DNA from: Smittia aterrima
Taxonomy: Eukaryota; Arthropoda; Insecta; Diptera; Chironomidae
DNA length: 64,000 nt
Direction: 5' to 3'
Assembly: GCA_033063855.1 (NCBI GenBank)
Contig: CP093829.1
Location: forward strand, 21,421,537 to 21,485,536
How positions within the stretch are numbered: the stretch's first letter is position 1; each line of letters begins with the position of its first letter. The notes under the pieces were generated by a model that was not told the DNA's origin, ran no database searches, and saw only the letters and a program-made list of their open reading frames with translations. This document shows, piece by piece, positions 45,752 to 59,575 of the stretch. The position numbers and the translations under genes are program-made.

Positions 45752-48017
45752 CTGAATTTAGGAAAGTAGGAGAATTGGTTTCATATTTCAATGAGATATC
45801 GAACGCTCTGAGCTCCTAAACGGAGACTTGCCGATTATTATTCACGAATTTATGACAGATTTATTGCAATTATTAAAAGATGAGCCGGAGTAGAAGCAAT
45901 AAAACCTTTTTCGATCGCACGAACGCCTCGGAATTGTCACATAAATTTGTTTGCTGTTAAAACTTGATACATTTTCAGATCCGATAGATGAAGAGACTGA
46001 AAAGTTGTTAGTCAGGATTTTCCGCCAATGCGATTGATTCGCATGAAAAGTTTTTGAGCTGACGCGAGCGATTCGCTAAAAATAATTGTCTCACTTCACT
46101 CATCTCCTCGCTCATCACATCTCATGTCGTTGTTAATAATTCCGCGCACATCTCAGTGATTAAAAATCCAGATTGTGTCGATGCTCTCATAAAACCCGGC
46201 AATGCGGATTCGACACGAAATGTCGAACACAATTTCTTCTTCTTTAGTTCTTCGACTTGACGATAAATTAAATCAAGAGATTTATCATCGAAAATGGATT
46301 AAAGATTTTTCAATTTCTGTCTGAACTCGAGTGACGGAAACTTCGTTTCCTCGCTCTTCTCTGAATCATAGCGCAACTTTAAATAATCGAGAGCCATTCA
46401 AACTCCCACAATCCACGAGGCTTCGTTGTCAAATAATTCACGCATCTAATGCCCAAAACGACATCGAGAGAATTCCGAAAATGTCGCTCGGCTAAGCACA
46501 GGTTGTCGACATAGAAAACTTAATTGCAAAGCTGAGAATCTCTTTGATTGCTTTGACTTTCACACTTTTGTTTGTTCATCTTTCAAAATCGATATTCATT
46601 GATTCGAAAATGAGACTTGACTGCTCGTGTTTAACAAACACGGGTGGTTAAGTAACTGCGGCGATAATCGTTAGCTCGAAAACTAATTTCTTCAAAACTC
46701 GAATCACTTCCACTTAATGACGACGATGATCGTGTAAATAAATAAACTTGACACGAGATGCGGTTTCTGTGGCCAGGTTTTGGCTTCATTCACAAACGCA
46801 TCGTCGAATTAAGACGACGACGAATAGAAGTGAGAGAGAAACGATTAAAGATCATAAAATTTATTGCCGCCGCGAGATTGTCCAATATGAGATATCGTCT
46901 AATGTAATGTAGATGTCTGCAGCTTCGCCAACGAAGTCTATGTTTACATTAAATTATGTTCGTGCATTTTATTCGATGCGTGGGCGCGATATCAACGCGA
47001 GCTCATTTTCCGAACGGTAAAGCACAGACATAAATATTCAGATGTTTATCACGAACATGATTCACAGACGAAGCGGGAAAATGTGTCAAAGATATTTACT
47101 TCGCATCCACTTCAAATGTGTTAAGCTCAGATTGAAGCAGATTGTATCATCTTCAAAGCTCTTCTAATAGATCCCATAAAGCTGAGATGATCCAATGATG
47201 ATGAAGAAGAAGAGGAAAAGTTTTGCTTTGATGTAAACTTAAGCACAAAATCTCCAAAGATGTTCAAACATTTTTTTGATACCGATAAAAGCTTAAAACT
47301 TTCATTCAACCGCAAACGTCAGCTTATTTCAGTAATTGAAAGTTTAAATTTAAAGCTGACTCGAGTCAACTTAAATTATTTTCTCCGCAATCAACGCGAG
47401 CAACATTGGAAAACATAAAAACAATTTTTTAGAACAAGAATTTCTCTTGACTCTCATGCGAAAACATTGAACGACGAATGTTGCAGCATCAACATCGTCG
47501 AGATATGATCTGTGCGAAAATCATAAAACGTCTCAGTCGTTCGCGAGCTTTCACACGACGAGGTCGACAAACAAAAAGTTCACGAAATATTTATGAACAT
47601 ATCAAGTGAAGTGATGGAATTAATTTAAGAAGTCTTCTCGAAAGTCAAACAAAAGTTTCTTTCTCCTAAAAGAAGTTGTCACTCTCGCCGAGACGAGCTA
47701 ACAATGAAAATAATTATTTGCGTCAGTTGTGCGGGAATTCGTTCAAATAGAAAATAAAAATAATGTTTGATGTTTGTCTTTGCCTCATCCCCAAGCAAAA
47801 TCAACAAGTTAAAAAGTTTTCAAAAGTTTTATTGTGTTTTGATGAGGAAAATATTAAGGAAATGATTATGTTGCGAAGCTTCGAGAGATAAAACGAGAGA
47901 AAATTGTGTTTTTTAGATGCGGAAGGAAAATATTTGAATGTGAATCGTTTTTGTCATTATCGAGGAAAATGAAAATTAGTTGAATTGGATTTGAGTGCGA
48001 ACATTTGTGGCCCCAAC
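45752..48017. other. Region between divergent ECM-A and ECM-B 5' ends
   Basis: About 2.3 kb with no supported coding exon. It should contain the start of ECM-A (minus) and the promoter of ECM-B (plus). I could not find a convincing signal-peptide exon or TATA box. Confidence 0.4.
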
Positions 48018-51000
48018 ATGAGGATTACTTTGAATTGGATTAATTTTGTGTCAATTATTTTCGCAATAATTGCGGGTAAGTTTACGCGCTTCGTTTGTCT
48101 CTAATGATGAGTTTGAGCTTAATTCAGTTGATTCGCCAGCATAATTGAAAACATTAAACGATATAATTATTCATTATGTTCAGTGAGTCGAGTTGATTGA
48201 TTGAAATTAATGTAAATTTCAAAACTTATCCAATCGTTCTCATCAAATTGGCTCAAGAGCTCTTCTTCTCTTCTTCATAAAGATTCATCTCAAGAGGTCG
48301 AAAGAATGAAAGAAAGTGAACAACTTTGAGTTTCTTCCCAGTCGATTTGCCTCCTCGCACAACATTAGCTTGGAAAATGCCTTGAAGCTTCAGCAGCGGC
48401 AAAAAAATATTTCCACTTCAAATTACCAAACATTTTCAATTTCTATTTACTTTTCGCTTGTTCAAATACGTAAAGTACGTCGGTGAAACATCTCACAATG
48501 ATTGTAAATGAAGATGATATATTTACAGAGCTTTGAAGAACATCCAAAGGGAAATGAGTTGGGAGTGATGAGTGAGGGGAGGGAAACCGCATCATAAGTT
48601 TTGAAAATTTATAAATTACTTTTTTCTTCCTTCTGTTTACCAAAGCGTAAATCTTTTTCCATCTCTCTCTTACTCTTGTGTTCTTCTGCATCAATTTGAA
48701 TATTTCATAAAGCTCATTCTTCTAAAGTCTTTCGAAACTCACTTTTTAGTGAATTTACATCATCATTTGAGATGAATCATCATCCTCGGTAAGAGAAAAA
48801 AAAATTCATTTCCCTCTTCCTGCCACGACTCACCTTCGTCGTCTTTGTTAATGCTCTTTCTTATGAAAACGACTTTCTCTGTCTTCTTCGCAATGTCGTG
48901 TTCAGTGAAAAGAAGCACTGAGGGGAGCAGAGTTCTCTTGTAAGCTGAAAGTTCCCAAAAGCACATAAACTCACTTTATGAGACAACATTAAAAATACTT
49001 TTATTGTCTTCCAAGTTGAATTGATTACTCGCTTCGTAAGCTCAGCATTAGCATATGAAGTGACTTGTTACGAGCTCTGCCTCAATGTTATTGTTGTTTC
49101 AGCCAATCGAAATATTCAATTAAAACTCAAATTTACTTTTAATAAAGGCGCTGTCACTTCCACGACGGAAAAACTTTACATCAACGATGCGCCCGAAGGA
49201 AATCTCTTAAACCCAGACAACGAGATTATCATCAACGATGTTTTAAATAGTGATAAAGCGGATGACAGCATATCAAATGTTTTTTACACGAGTCAAGACG
49301 ATTCTTTAGCAGATTTAGAGGAGACGTAAGCACGCTTTTATCTTCAATTTTATTAACCACAAATTGTTACGATTATGTTCGTCGAGATCCTTTAAACTCG
49401 ACTCTTCACACACTCTGCCTCGTCATTGAGTTCGATAACGCACAAAGTTCACTGCTCGTGTCTCCTTTCACGTGATATCAACATTCGAAAGCATTTACAC
49501 CTTCACTAAAATAAACATTGAATAGATTACGTAACACGAGATAATTTTAGAAATTCTGAAACTTAAGCAAATCGTTTTGTACTCAGCAAATTTGAATACC
49601 TTAAAGCCAGAGAATTGAATCATTTTTCTTTGACGGCAAACAAGCGATTGAATAGAGAACGCAAGTTGAAGCTTGTTCAAACAAATGTTATGAATAAATC
49701 TCTTTACTTATCTCGAGTGAACACTCAAACGTGCGAGTTTTCAATGAAAAAAAGGGAAAAAAGTTAAAATAAAAGAGCAGCGAGCTTTGCGGTAGTCAAA
49801 CCGACAAAATGCGGATGCAAATAAATTCATCAAACCGGCTTTGTAAATAATTCAGTTGAGGAAGCCAAGCGGCAACGCAAGGAGAAAGCTTCAAACCGAA
49901 TGGAAATTTGTAGACCGAGAGTTGAGATGGGACATTAATCTTCTGAGAGGATTTCACGAGTGTCAGAGAGCCTTACACAAAGTTCATTCATAAGAATTTT
50001 TTCGATGTAATCTGAAGCTTGGAAATCCGCTTGAAAAAAGCTTAAATGAGCAGCTTGAATAATTCTCTGGTCAAAATGACGAGCAGAGTGGGAAGAGCAA
50101 CCAAATAATCTTTTTCCTTTTTAAATCAAATTATTAATGATCTTCAATTACTTTCGACGCCTTCGTCTCGATCCCAAAAATCATTTCAACAACAAAAATC
50201 AGAAGAAATGTAAATCCTTTGGAGAAAGTTTCTCTAGTCGAACAACAGTTGAGCGAAGTTCAGGCCCAGAGTCTGAACAATGACGAGTCACCGAAAAGGT
50301 CGAAGAAACTGAAAAGTTTCCCTAAAAGGAAAAAGAAGAGAAAGCGAGTGAAGACAATGAAGTCGAAGGAGCAGAGAATCGACGGGCATCGTCATAGAGA
50401 CGAAGGAGACTTCATTGTGAGACGCGAAGAAAACAATTTTTCAAACACGGAAAACAATTGTAAGTGAAAATGAATGAACTTTTTTGTTTAAGAAAACTTA
50501 GAATCGATGGAAGGAAAATTGATGAGTTTTCGAGCAAATTCTACTTTGGCTTTGGGGAAATGCACGAACCTAAAAACTTTTTTAATAAAGCAGTTTGGCA
50601 TTTTATACTTTTCCTGCAGCAGCCTCAATTTATTTTCCTCCATCAACTCTTCATTATTCGAAGCCCTACAGAAGCTTTTTAAAATGAAATTAAATTGAAC
50701 GAAACTCAAATTAAAATTGCTGATCGTTGTTTGTTTCAAAAAACTTTTCCTACAGCAACTGCTGAGAGCTCTCTTGTTACTCAAACTGACGACAATGAAG
50801 CCAAAAGCACGAACAAGTCTTCAATTGTTATGGAAATGGTGGAAGCAATTATCGACAATAATTATGATGTAAACACAAGCCACTCGAGTCGCCACGATTC
50901 AAACTTGATACAAAAGACAGCGAAACGTGACGGTAAAACTAATTTTGATGCTGCGAAGATGACACTACGTGAGCAAGCGAAAGCACAGCTGTCGAGCGAG

Positions 51001-54000
51001 ATGAACAACGACAATCGACAAAGAAAAGTTCACAGGAAAGGTGAGGCTGAAAGGAAAATAAATAGCGAAGCTTTCAAAGCCAAACGACAAACTTTTGATT
51101 GCATTTCTCTTCTCAATTAAACGTCGTTATCTCTCGAACATTTGCAGATCCAACTCGGACGAGTTCTCCATCATCAAACGAAACGATTTCCGAGAATGGA
51201 ACAAATCGAGCAAAAATCAATAAGCGATTAAGGCGACGGAAGAAATTTATGAATGGCGATTTATCTTGCATGAAGTCGAGCTTCGTTCCTGCTCCACGAA
51301 TTGCCAATGCAAACATCAAGTACATTAGGTAACTTAACGAGAAACAACAAAGTTCAGTTGGTCACAATGTCTCTCTCTCGTTTCACTTTAGAAATGAAAT
51401 GCAAGGGATTGAAAAAAGCTTTCTTGAAGCGGAATATCAATGTCGCGATGGCTACAAATTGATCAAAAGCTCGAAGCGTAAAACATTCATCAAAAATAAA
51501 AATTTAGTTTGCAAAAATCGTCGTTGGTTTGGTCAAAGGCCATCGTGCAAGGAAATTAAATCGAAATTGCAACATTCAACGGGGTCAGAGCAACAATGTG
51601 ATATTCATGAGGCACAAAAATGCGAGCAATTGTGCATCAAACACGAAAGCTCAGCGGATGCGACGTGTTATTGTCATAAAGGATTTCGTTTGATTGGCAA
51701 TCGATGCTTCGGTAAATTAAACGAGAAAAAGCATTTTTTCTCGCTGACGCTATAAAAATATTTTCTCTTCCGGTTTGCAGATATCGATGAGTGCGAAGAA
51801 GGGAACGCTGACGTTTGCGGAAATGGAAAATGTATTAACACGCTTGGATCATTCAAGTGCGAATGTTGGAAGGGCTATCGAGTTAAGAGCAATGGAAAGT
51901 GCGAGGGTGAGTCGTCTTCTCTTTTCCGATCAACGGAGACCACAGAAAGTTGGTCAAAAATAATCCAAAGGAAGAGTTGTAAGAAGCTCAAGACAGAGCA
52001 GATTAAATTTGAAAGGAAATTGATGATGTCAATAACGACCGAGGGAAAACAAGTTTCACTCAAACTTTTCCATTTTCTGCTGTTTTACTAATTCATGTTT
52101 AATCCTCGGGAGATTAACTTTTCCTTCTTTTTTGCTGGCGTCGCTTTAATGGATCCTTGAACATCTTTCAAGAAATTTATTTCAGCATAAAATTGTTGTT
52201 CGAGTGTAAATATTTAATTAGGACACGGCAGAACCGCCGCCAGCTCCAGAGCTATTTCCAGCAAGAATTTCAAGAGAAAAGATTCTTTTGTGGGCTGACA
52301 GAATTTGTCGCCTTTTCCGAAATTTTTGGTTAGGGAAGGAAACACTTTTATCGCCATCTCCGTCATAATCTTTCATAATTTGTCAACTGATATTTTGAGA
52401 AGGGATTAACTTTATGAAAATATCTCTCCATTTCATTATTAAAGACGTGAACGAATGTTTTCTACGTGGCGGACATGGGCCATGTCAAGACGAGTGCAAA
52501 AACACCATTGGCGGCTACGATTGCTCGTGCGGAAGCCTGAAAGGCACGAAACTTGCCAGCGATGGACACAGCTGCGAGCAAATAGATTTTTGTTCCGACA
52601 ACAACGGCGGATGCTCGCACACTTGCCTCGATACCATCGGTAATTAGACTCGAGAGCTTTCTTCTCTCATTTTCCTCGTTAAAATTAATCATGATAATCA
52701 AAAGAAACAGCGAAACAATAAATTCTAAAGCTATTTTCATTTTACATTTGCATCTAGGTCAAGCTTTCTGTTCATGTCCCGATGGATGGACTTTAGACTC
52801 CGATTGGAAAACTTGCATTGATATCGACGAATGCCAGTTACAACTCTCAATGCCGGAAGATCAAAGATGCGATTACGATTGCATAAACTTAATGGGAAGC
52901 TTCAAATGTGTCGATAGCATTGACTTTGGTGCAGATCAACCAGCAAGGAACGACGATTTCGATGACTATTCATTGAAACTCAATTCAAACATCGTTCGAG
53001 ACTCATATGATTCTGAAGGCAATTATGATATCATTGAAGGAGGTAGCGTCGTCTCTGAGTGCTCCAATGGATATTACTTTAACGAAACTATGGGCGACTG
53101 TCAAGGTTCGTAAAATTTGCTGTAATTAATTTTCATAATAACGACAACGATCATCGTGGTGGGTAGCGAATGACGATGTCATTAAATCCCCTCCATTACC
53201 TTCATCGTATCGCAAATGTCGAGAAGAGAAAAGGGAAAATTAATGATATTTCTTTCTTTGCTTGCTCTTTATTCCTCTACGGCTTCCTTAACACTCTTGG
53301 AGCAGACATAAATGAGTGTGAAATAGACAATGGAAACTGCTCAAACGGGACCTGTGTAAATACTAATGGAAGTTTCTATTGTTCCTGTCACAAAGGTTTT
53401 GTCATGTCTGAGGATGATCGATATAAATGTGTTCGTAAGTAGACGAGAAAGTTTTCCTTTCTCTTCACTTCCCTGGAGCTTCCGATTCCACCTCCTCATC
53501 ATCTCTCTCATGCTTGATGCGATAAGGAGAAGTTTTTCGGTTCATTGTGAACTATTTTCGAGAGCTACGAACGCTTTCTATGTTAAATTTAATTGAATTA
53601 AGGGAAGTGAAGGAAAAATCAATGAATAATTTTGTCGAGTTTGCAAGTTGATTGACGCTTATCTCGTGTCGAAAAAATTGAATTCAATGTTCGATGTTCG
53701 ATCAGCGAGAATCTTCTTAAATAGGTCATTCGATTGAAATTTTATTGCTCGGTCAATTCGCAAAAGCCACAAACTCAAAAAATATTCTAATTGGCAAACT
53801 ATTTCGCATTGCTCTAAAAAAATCTTTATTCGCATAGCGCAAGGGCAAAGGTCAGCGTTGATGGAAACCGAGGCGCCAACGAGTACAATTAACATCGCTT
53901 GCCCACCGCTCTTTCCACCACTTCACGGTTACCTAGAGTGCAGTCGACCCGTCGAGAACTCGAGCGGAACGACAACTGGACGCCTTAAGATTACAAATCG

Positions 54001-54969
54001 CCCTGGCAGCCAATGTACTCTCCGATGCCCAACCAGGTTAATTCAACTTTCGCTGCTTCATTCGGAATGAAAATTACGTTGAAAATCTTTTCTTCTTTTA
54101 TTAAAAGTTACCGAGCCGCAGGGACATTTATCAAAACTTGTGGTGAAGATGGCAACTGGATGGGCGATGATGATGGAATTTGCATTAGTAAGTCCCGGCA
54201 AGAAGAAATGTTTTTCTTTCTTCTTCACAAACATTTTAATATCCGCAGAGTATCCAACACCGAAATTAATTTGTCCGCCAAACATCCTCGCAGAGCTTCC
54301 GCCGTTTAGCGAGTCAGTCGAAATTAAAATGCAAAGGCCAAAAACTGATTTAAACATCAAGCGGGATGTTACAGTTAAGCCATCGTGGGTGAAGGGCGAG
54401 AGGATTATGCTGAAGGCAGGAACACTGAACGTGACTTACACAGCACGCCATCCAATTTCGAAGCTAACAACTTCCTGCACGACCACAATTTACGTCGTCG
54501 GTGGGTTTCTGTTATATTTTTTTTTGTTACAACGATGAAGTTGAAATGAACAATTAATTTCAATTTAACTCTCATGCTTTAAAGATGGAGAACCACCAAC
54601 AGTTGACTTTTGTCCACCAACTCTGAAATACAAAATCGAAAAGTACCATGAGAACGTGAGAGCTTCCTGGGTCGAGCCAAAGTTCTCTGATAATGTGCGA
54701 GTAACCGATGTTTCAAAAACGAACGTAAGGCTTCATCATCCCCAGCTTAATGAACTTTTAATTAATTTTCTTCTTCCTCCTCTCATTTATCTCTTTATCC
54801 AAAAAAGGATCCGGGGAGTCTCTTCGGTCTCGGAAGCCATCAAATAATTTACGAAGCTCACGATGCAGCTGGCTTTAAGACACGCTGCATGTTTAAAGTC
54901 GTCGTTAATGCTCCCCGAAGGGAAGGGCTCCAGCTCCCGATTGAAAATAAGAATAAATTTTACATCTAA
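48018..54969 (+). CDS. ECM-B: sushi/EGF/HYR extracellular matrix protein, complete, 15 exons
   Basis: Exons: 48018-48075, 49103-49325, 50203-50459, 50756-51040, 51148-51328, 51392-51711, 51781-51906, 52445-52639, 52758-53105, 53306-53434, 53838-54036, 54108-54187, 54249-54500, 54585-54724, 54808-54969. All phases agree; 984 aa. Order: signal peptide (MRITLNWINFVSIIFAIIA), charged low-complexity linkers rich in Lys and Ser (exons 3-5), a sushi module split over exons 5-6, six EGF modules (several calcium-binding), a second sushi (exons 11-12) and two HYR domains, then a short tail ending FYI. It is a secreted, probably matrix, protein and a smaller paralogue of ECM-A with the same domain order but far fewer EGF units. 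It is head-to-head with the ECM-A 5' exons. Exon 11 has a weak acceptor (GCATAG). Confidence 0.85.
48585..48960 (-). repeat. Older inverted repeat block in ECM-B intron 1 (left copy)
   Basis: It matches, in reverse complement and with clearly lower similarity than the main block, about 62935-63317. A highly conserved stretch, TCATCTCAAATGATGATGTA, occurs in both. Both copies also keep an exon-like frame ending in a GTGAGT/GTGAAT donor (here minus strand, about 48837-48900, encoding VVFIRKSINKDDEG). Confidence 0.6.
49769..52691 (+). repeat. ECM-B inverted repeat, left copy
   Basis: Contains ECM-B exons 3-8 and their introns. It matches 59576-62498 in reverse complement with only scattered substitutions. 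Matched positions keep a constant coordinate sum (112267) across the whole stretch, so there is no net insertion or deletion over about 2.9 kb. Confidence 0.92.
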
Positions 54970-57900
54970 TAAATCTTTAGCTTGCTTTAAAGTTTAAACT
55001 TAAGGAAGTAAGGAAATAGACGAGAAAGCATTTTGTAAGCGGAATTTTAATTTATTGACGCTTTATGATTATAAAACACCTGCAAAGACGAGGAAAATCT
55101 TTTCGGAAAGTTCTTTTTGCACTAAGGAAAGATTTAGTAGTCGAGTTTAATCTTTACGACTTGCAACATGATTTTTGTGCTCGCTCGGCATTTTCTTAGA
55201 TTAAGATCGTAAGTCACAAAGAAAAAGCTGTGTAGTAAAGCAAGGCTTGAAGTGTAAAAGTATTGAAACAATAATTAATGTAAAAATAAACAATAAATTT
55301 TAATAAAATGAAATTAAGAAAATGAAATTCTTTAATGTCGTAAATTAAGTTGAGAATTTGAGTTGAAGAGTTTAAGTTCTCGTGAATCAACAAGAAATGC
55401 TTAAAAGAGCATTTGAAGTTCATTTTGAATTGTTCAACTTGAGTCAACTTCGTTAAGCTTTTGAAATGTTCTTGAAGCAAAGAATTTCGACTCAAAAGCT
55501 TTTACGTTAGTGAAATTAGATTTTGCATTTTCTTGCATTAAATGAATCGTTCGAAAGTTACAGAAAAATCTTTTTACTTTTCCTTACTTCCCAAGATCCA
55601 AGAAAGCTACAAAATTTACGAACCAAGCCCATCACTTCTCATTAAAGCATCGTCATAAGTTTTTAAATAAAAATCTTCTACCTGTGCAGCACGTTCCAAG
55701 ATCGTGGATTCTTGCTTGGCGTTGTCGACGAGAATGTTTGAATAACCAACAACCTCGATTAAATTAGTGTCAACATGAACGAGGAGCAAGCAGGTACAGA
55801 AAAGTTTTTCTTTAAAGCCGGGCGCCTTGAGAAAATATTGCTACAAAGTCTACGTGCTCGACGTCTTAACAGTATTCGTTTTGCTATGAACTGGAACGAT
55901 GGGGGAAACGAGCTTTTAAATGAAATCGTCTACGGCAAATTAATATTTTAATTCGGAATAAATCCCTGCACACAAATAAGCCATTTTGGAAAAATCTCTT
56001 AAGAAGATTTATGGTTTTCAATTTTAGAACAACGCTCGAGCGCCTCTCGCACGAAATATTCGTGCAAACATTATAATTAAGATGCGGTAATAGCACCGCG
56101 GCGTTTTGTGTTCATGGCGAAAATGAAAGAGGGTAAGTCGAAGCAGGGCTTCGAGATTTAAGAAAACTTCAGCAGATTCTTTCTTGACCAAAGCTCTGGA
56201 GCAGAGCTAATCTAATTTATTGTTTCTTGATGGGATCATAAGAAAACTATTTTCTCCCTCAACGAGCTTTGCTTTTACAACAATTGGAAGCTGTTTCAGG
56301 TTCATACAACTCACAAATTTCTTTTATATCGCCATCGCCATTCACGTCGAATTAAAGAGTTTCACTAATTTATTTAGCTTTTCCTCCTTTTATTTCAATG
56401 GATTTATCTTTATGTCCCAAATCGAGCATCTTCATTGCACATAAAAAACTTTTCCTTTCTCGCTTTTTATGTCGCTCGGTTGTTGGGAACATTAAAGCGA
56501 TGGGAGAGTATCAAGTTCAGATACGGTTTAATGCGACGTATCGTCAGGAAGAAAAAAAAAAGTGGGAAATTTATGAAAGTATCCTTGAAAGCTTGTCGTA
56601 AACACAAAGAGAATCTTGAGCTCAAATGCTTCTGGGAATTTCACTCAATGAGATCAGTAGTTTCATGTTTAAACCGCAAACTATTTCATTCGTTAAGTTG
56701 TGGTTCTGTATCCGCTTTAATTAAATAATGTTTGCAACCACCGTCGGGTTATAAACTGTAAAGCTTATTGCTTTGATAATTTTGTTGTGAAACTTATCTC
56801 GTTTCTCGCTCTTCGTCAGACAGAAAGAGGAGGCAACTAAGAAGAGAAAATAAATAGAAAACTTTAGTTGAGAGTTCACATAAATCTTTAATGGAGCTTT
56901 TGAATGTTCATTGAGGTCAAGGCTGCGATTCTTTATTTATGAGCTTCAATAATTCATTTTCCTGGGAGGCGATGAAGCGTTAAAGCGCCAGTGATAAATC
57001 TTCAGCATTGATCAAGAGCAAATGATAAGCAACCAAGAAAGCTTTACTTCGTGCCCATGAAATATTAAATTGGTTTCCTGTTCAACTTCTGCTCGACACC
57101 TCCTGCGTTTATAGCCATGAACGAAACATAAAAGATGATTCAGTGAATCCTTACGAGATATTATCGCCAATATGTGATTGGGTAGGCAGAGTCGTGACTG
57201 AAATTGTAAATCATAAATGTCAAAAGTCGAAGATTCTGAATTTTATGAAGGGCTTCCATTCGAATTGAACTTGCTTCCTTCTGCTTCCTCCCACATTCGA
57301 TTTAGCTTTTTTCTCATCAGAAGAAAATCCCAAAAATCATTCCCATCGAATTTTCGGACGTGAAAGCATCTTGTTAGTTGGCGGCTTTGTGTCCCTCAAA
57401 TCACGATTCCCATCATGCGAAGAATAAATCTCAAACAACAGCAATTAGTTTCTTTGTTGAAATGTTTCTTGATTCGTTCATTGGCGTACCGTAATCGGCT
57501 CCTGAGCTACTGAAGCTTTCACTGAACGGGACAGAAAAACTTACGAAGCGAGTTTCGATTGTGGAGTCAATTAAAATTTCCGAGTAAATTTCTGCTTCAG
57601 GAACCAAACCAATCTGGAAAGCCATTGAAAGTTGCTTTAATTGCTTTTCTCTTTAGTCGCGTTCCGAGAGGTTTCACAAAGGATTTTGTTACGTAATTTG
57701 AGAGAGGAAATAAAATTTATTACACGTTTCGTTTTATCGCTGAACAATTGTGAATGAAAGGAAGAGAAAACAACGTTTTTTTTTCAATCGATTGCGAAGC
57801 TCATAAAAATCCAATAAAAAACATTCTTTACACACAACATGTTGAATTTTTCAATATCTCGGATAAACCGATGAAATTTTTCTCTCTTTTTTATGACGTA

Positions 57901-58044
57901 ATAAATTTGTGGATGAAAAAAAAAGAAATAAAAAATTCATGGCAAAGCTTTAATTCCTTTGAGTTGACAGAAAAGTGCTTGCAGGTGAAGTGAAAAATAT
58001 CGAGGTTTTCTATTTGAAGTGAAATTTATTTGATTCGATTTCAT
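54970..58044. other. Intergenic region, nothing recognised
   Basis: About 3 kb. Poly-A signal-like TAATAAATC overlaps the ECM-B stop. Short frames at 55214-57993 have no family resemblance, consistent splice structure or start context, and I do not call any of them. Confidence 0.45.
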
Positions 58045-59157
58045 TTATTTAACATTTTCATGTAAAAACTTTTTCAACTTCTCGGGATCTTCCATTAAAT
58101 ATTTTGGTAATTTTCCCGGAAATTTTCTGTTGATCAAGTAGAACGCTTCCTCCTTGAGTAGTTGAGATGATAAACGATGAGCAAACCGGAAAGTTTTCAA
58201 AGCATTCGAATCGTCAAGTTGATCGCAAATTATTTCCTCGTACTCTGATCTCATTGCTTCCACTTTGAATTTATCAGCAATTTCAAAGTTCCTCATCGCG
58301 TTGTCATCATCGAAAACTTCATAAGTATAAATAAAGTTGAGTAGAGCCTCAATAGAATCCGAGCTGAAGTCTGCAATTTCTATTTCCTTGGCTTCGCTTT
58401 GATCCTCAAAAATTTGTTCGAACACTTTGCTTTGTGTTAACAAAATCGCTTTATGCACTTTGAACTTTTTATCTTCAACGATTAAGGTGAGATCGGAGAA
58501 TTGTCCGGAAGTCCACAGTTCTTTCATTTTTGTGATGAAGAAAGGATGCATGTGTTGATCTTTAATTGACACAACTGGTTTGAGGCACTTTTTGTCAATA
58601 ATTTTCATGACTTCTTCGAGAGAAAAATATGCTCCAGGTGCAAATCCAGGGCGACAGCAAGCATTAATTTTGTTCTGGTCGAGCATTACCACAACATCTG
58701 GTCTCCCGAGTAAAGGTTCCAAGAGTTTTGATGAAGCGAATTTAATTTTATTTCTTTTGAATATAAATACTCTTAAATTTGGCATATCGGTGAGCAAATC
58801 ATCGGGCAATGACGACACTCTTCCACCAAAAACCGAAAAATTCTCCAGACGCTCGAGTCCCTTTAAATCTTTCTTACAAATTTTCTTGATTCCACAGTTT
58901 TCTGGGAAAACCAAAGAAGTGAGATTAGGAAAATGCTTGTGGAGATCTCGAGGAAAACGATAGACACGCGAACGATAACTAAATTTAACGCATTTGACGT
59001 CTTTGTTAGTTTTTCCTTCAGCATGAACTCCATAAATTGCTTTTACCACTGGTCTCTTCCCAACTATTTTCACTTTCGTCACAGAGCATTGATAAACATC
59101 TCCTTTTCTAGTATCCATCAAAACCATAGAGTAATAAAAATCACAATTTAATTCCAT
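58045..59157 (-). CDS. Intronless LRR-BTB/POZ protein
   Basis: 370 aa from a single exon. Residues about 60-165 are leucine-rich-repeat-like (FPNLTSLVFPENC, LERLENFSVFGG, MPNLRVFIFKRNKI). Residues about 208-310 form a BTB/POZ domain with the usual FSDLTLIVEDKKFKVHKAIL opening, then ADFSSDSIEALLNFIYTYEV. A short helical region follows. BTB domains dimerise and often act as Cullin-3 ubiquitin ligase adaptors; with an LRR in place of Kelch, the LRR may bind the target. There is no signal peptide, so it is probably intracellular. It lies inside the segment bounded by the ECM-B inverted repeat. Lack of introns may reflect retroposition or a lineage-specific intronless family. Confidence 0.85.
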   Translation of the reverse strand: MELNCDFYYSMVLMDTRKGDVYQCSVTKVKIVGKRPVVKAIYGVHAEGKTNKDVKCVKFSYRSRVYRFPRDLHKHFPNLTSLVFPENCGIKKICKKDLKGLERLENFSVFGGRVSSLPDDLLTDMPNLRVFIFKRNKIKFASSKLLEPLLGRPDVVVMLDQNKINACCRPGFAPGAYFSLEEVMKIIDKKCLKPVVSIKDQHMHPFFITKMKELWTSGQFSDLTLIVEDKKFKVHKAILLTQSKVFEQIFEDQSEAKEIEIADFSSDSIEALLNFIYTYEVFDDDNAMRNFEIADKFKVEAMRSEYEEIICDQLDDSNALKTFRFAHRLSSQLLKEEAFYLINRKFPGKLPKYLMEDPEKLKKFLHENVK

Positions 59158-59575
59158 TTTGAGTCAACAATGAAATTTAAGAAACAGAATGAGAATGAAC
59201 TTTACTCTTCGAAATACTTTCACAGAATGATTTGAATATTTTGAAAGTGAGCTCGTTCCAAGAAGCTAAGGGTTAGTTTGAATTTATAAACCGTTAGCAG
59301 GTAGAAACCGTTAGACTTTCATTAAATAATATTTCTTTTCCTTTCAGTTCATTAACTTCTTAGAGTTTCGTTTATTTTCGTTTCTCTTGAGGCTTTTCAT
59401 TTGAAGCTCAAGCTTTTTCATTTAATTTACATTTCACAACGTCAACAAATAATGAAATCGTAGGGGTTTGCTATGCAATTAAGAAAAATATTCTCGTCAT
59501 TTCCAAAACCAAAAATCATGTTTGAAAATAGAAATGAAAAACTCTTCACAACTAATGAATTCTCGGAAAATGTGC
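59158..59575. other. Intergenic, upstream of the BTB gene
   Basis: About 0.4 kb of AT-rich DNA that includes the BTB promoter. No other feature seen. Confidence 0.45.

Noticed and set aside
55214..57993. Several short frames of 60-97 codons
   Set aside because: No homology, repeated pattern, signal peptide or splice context; within chance for AT-rich DNA of this length.
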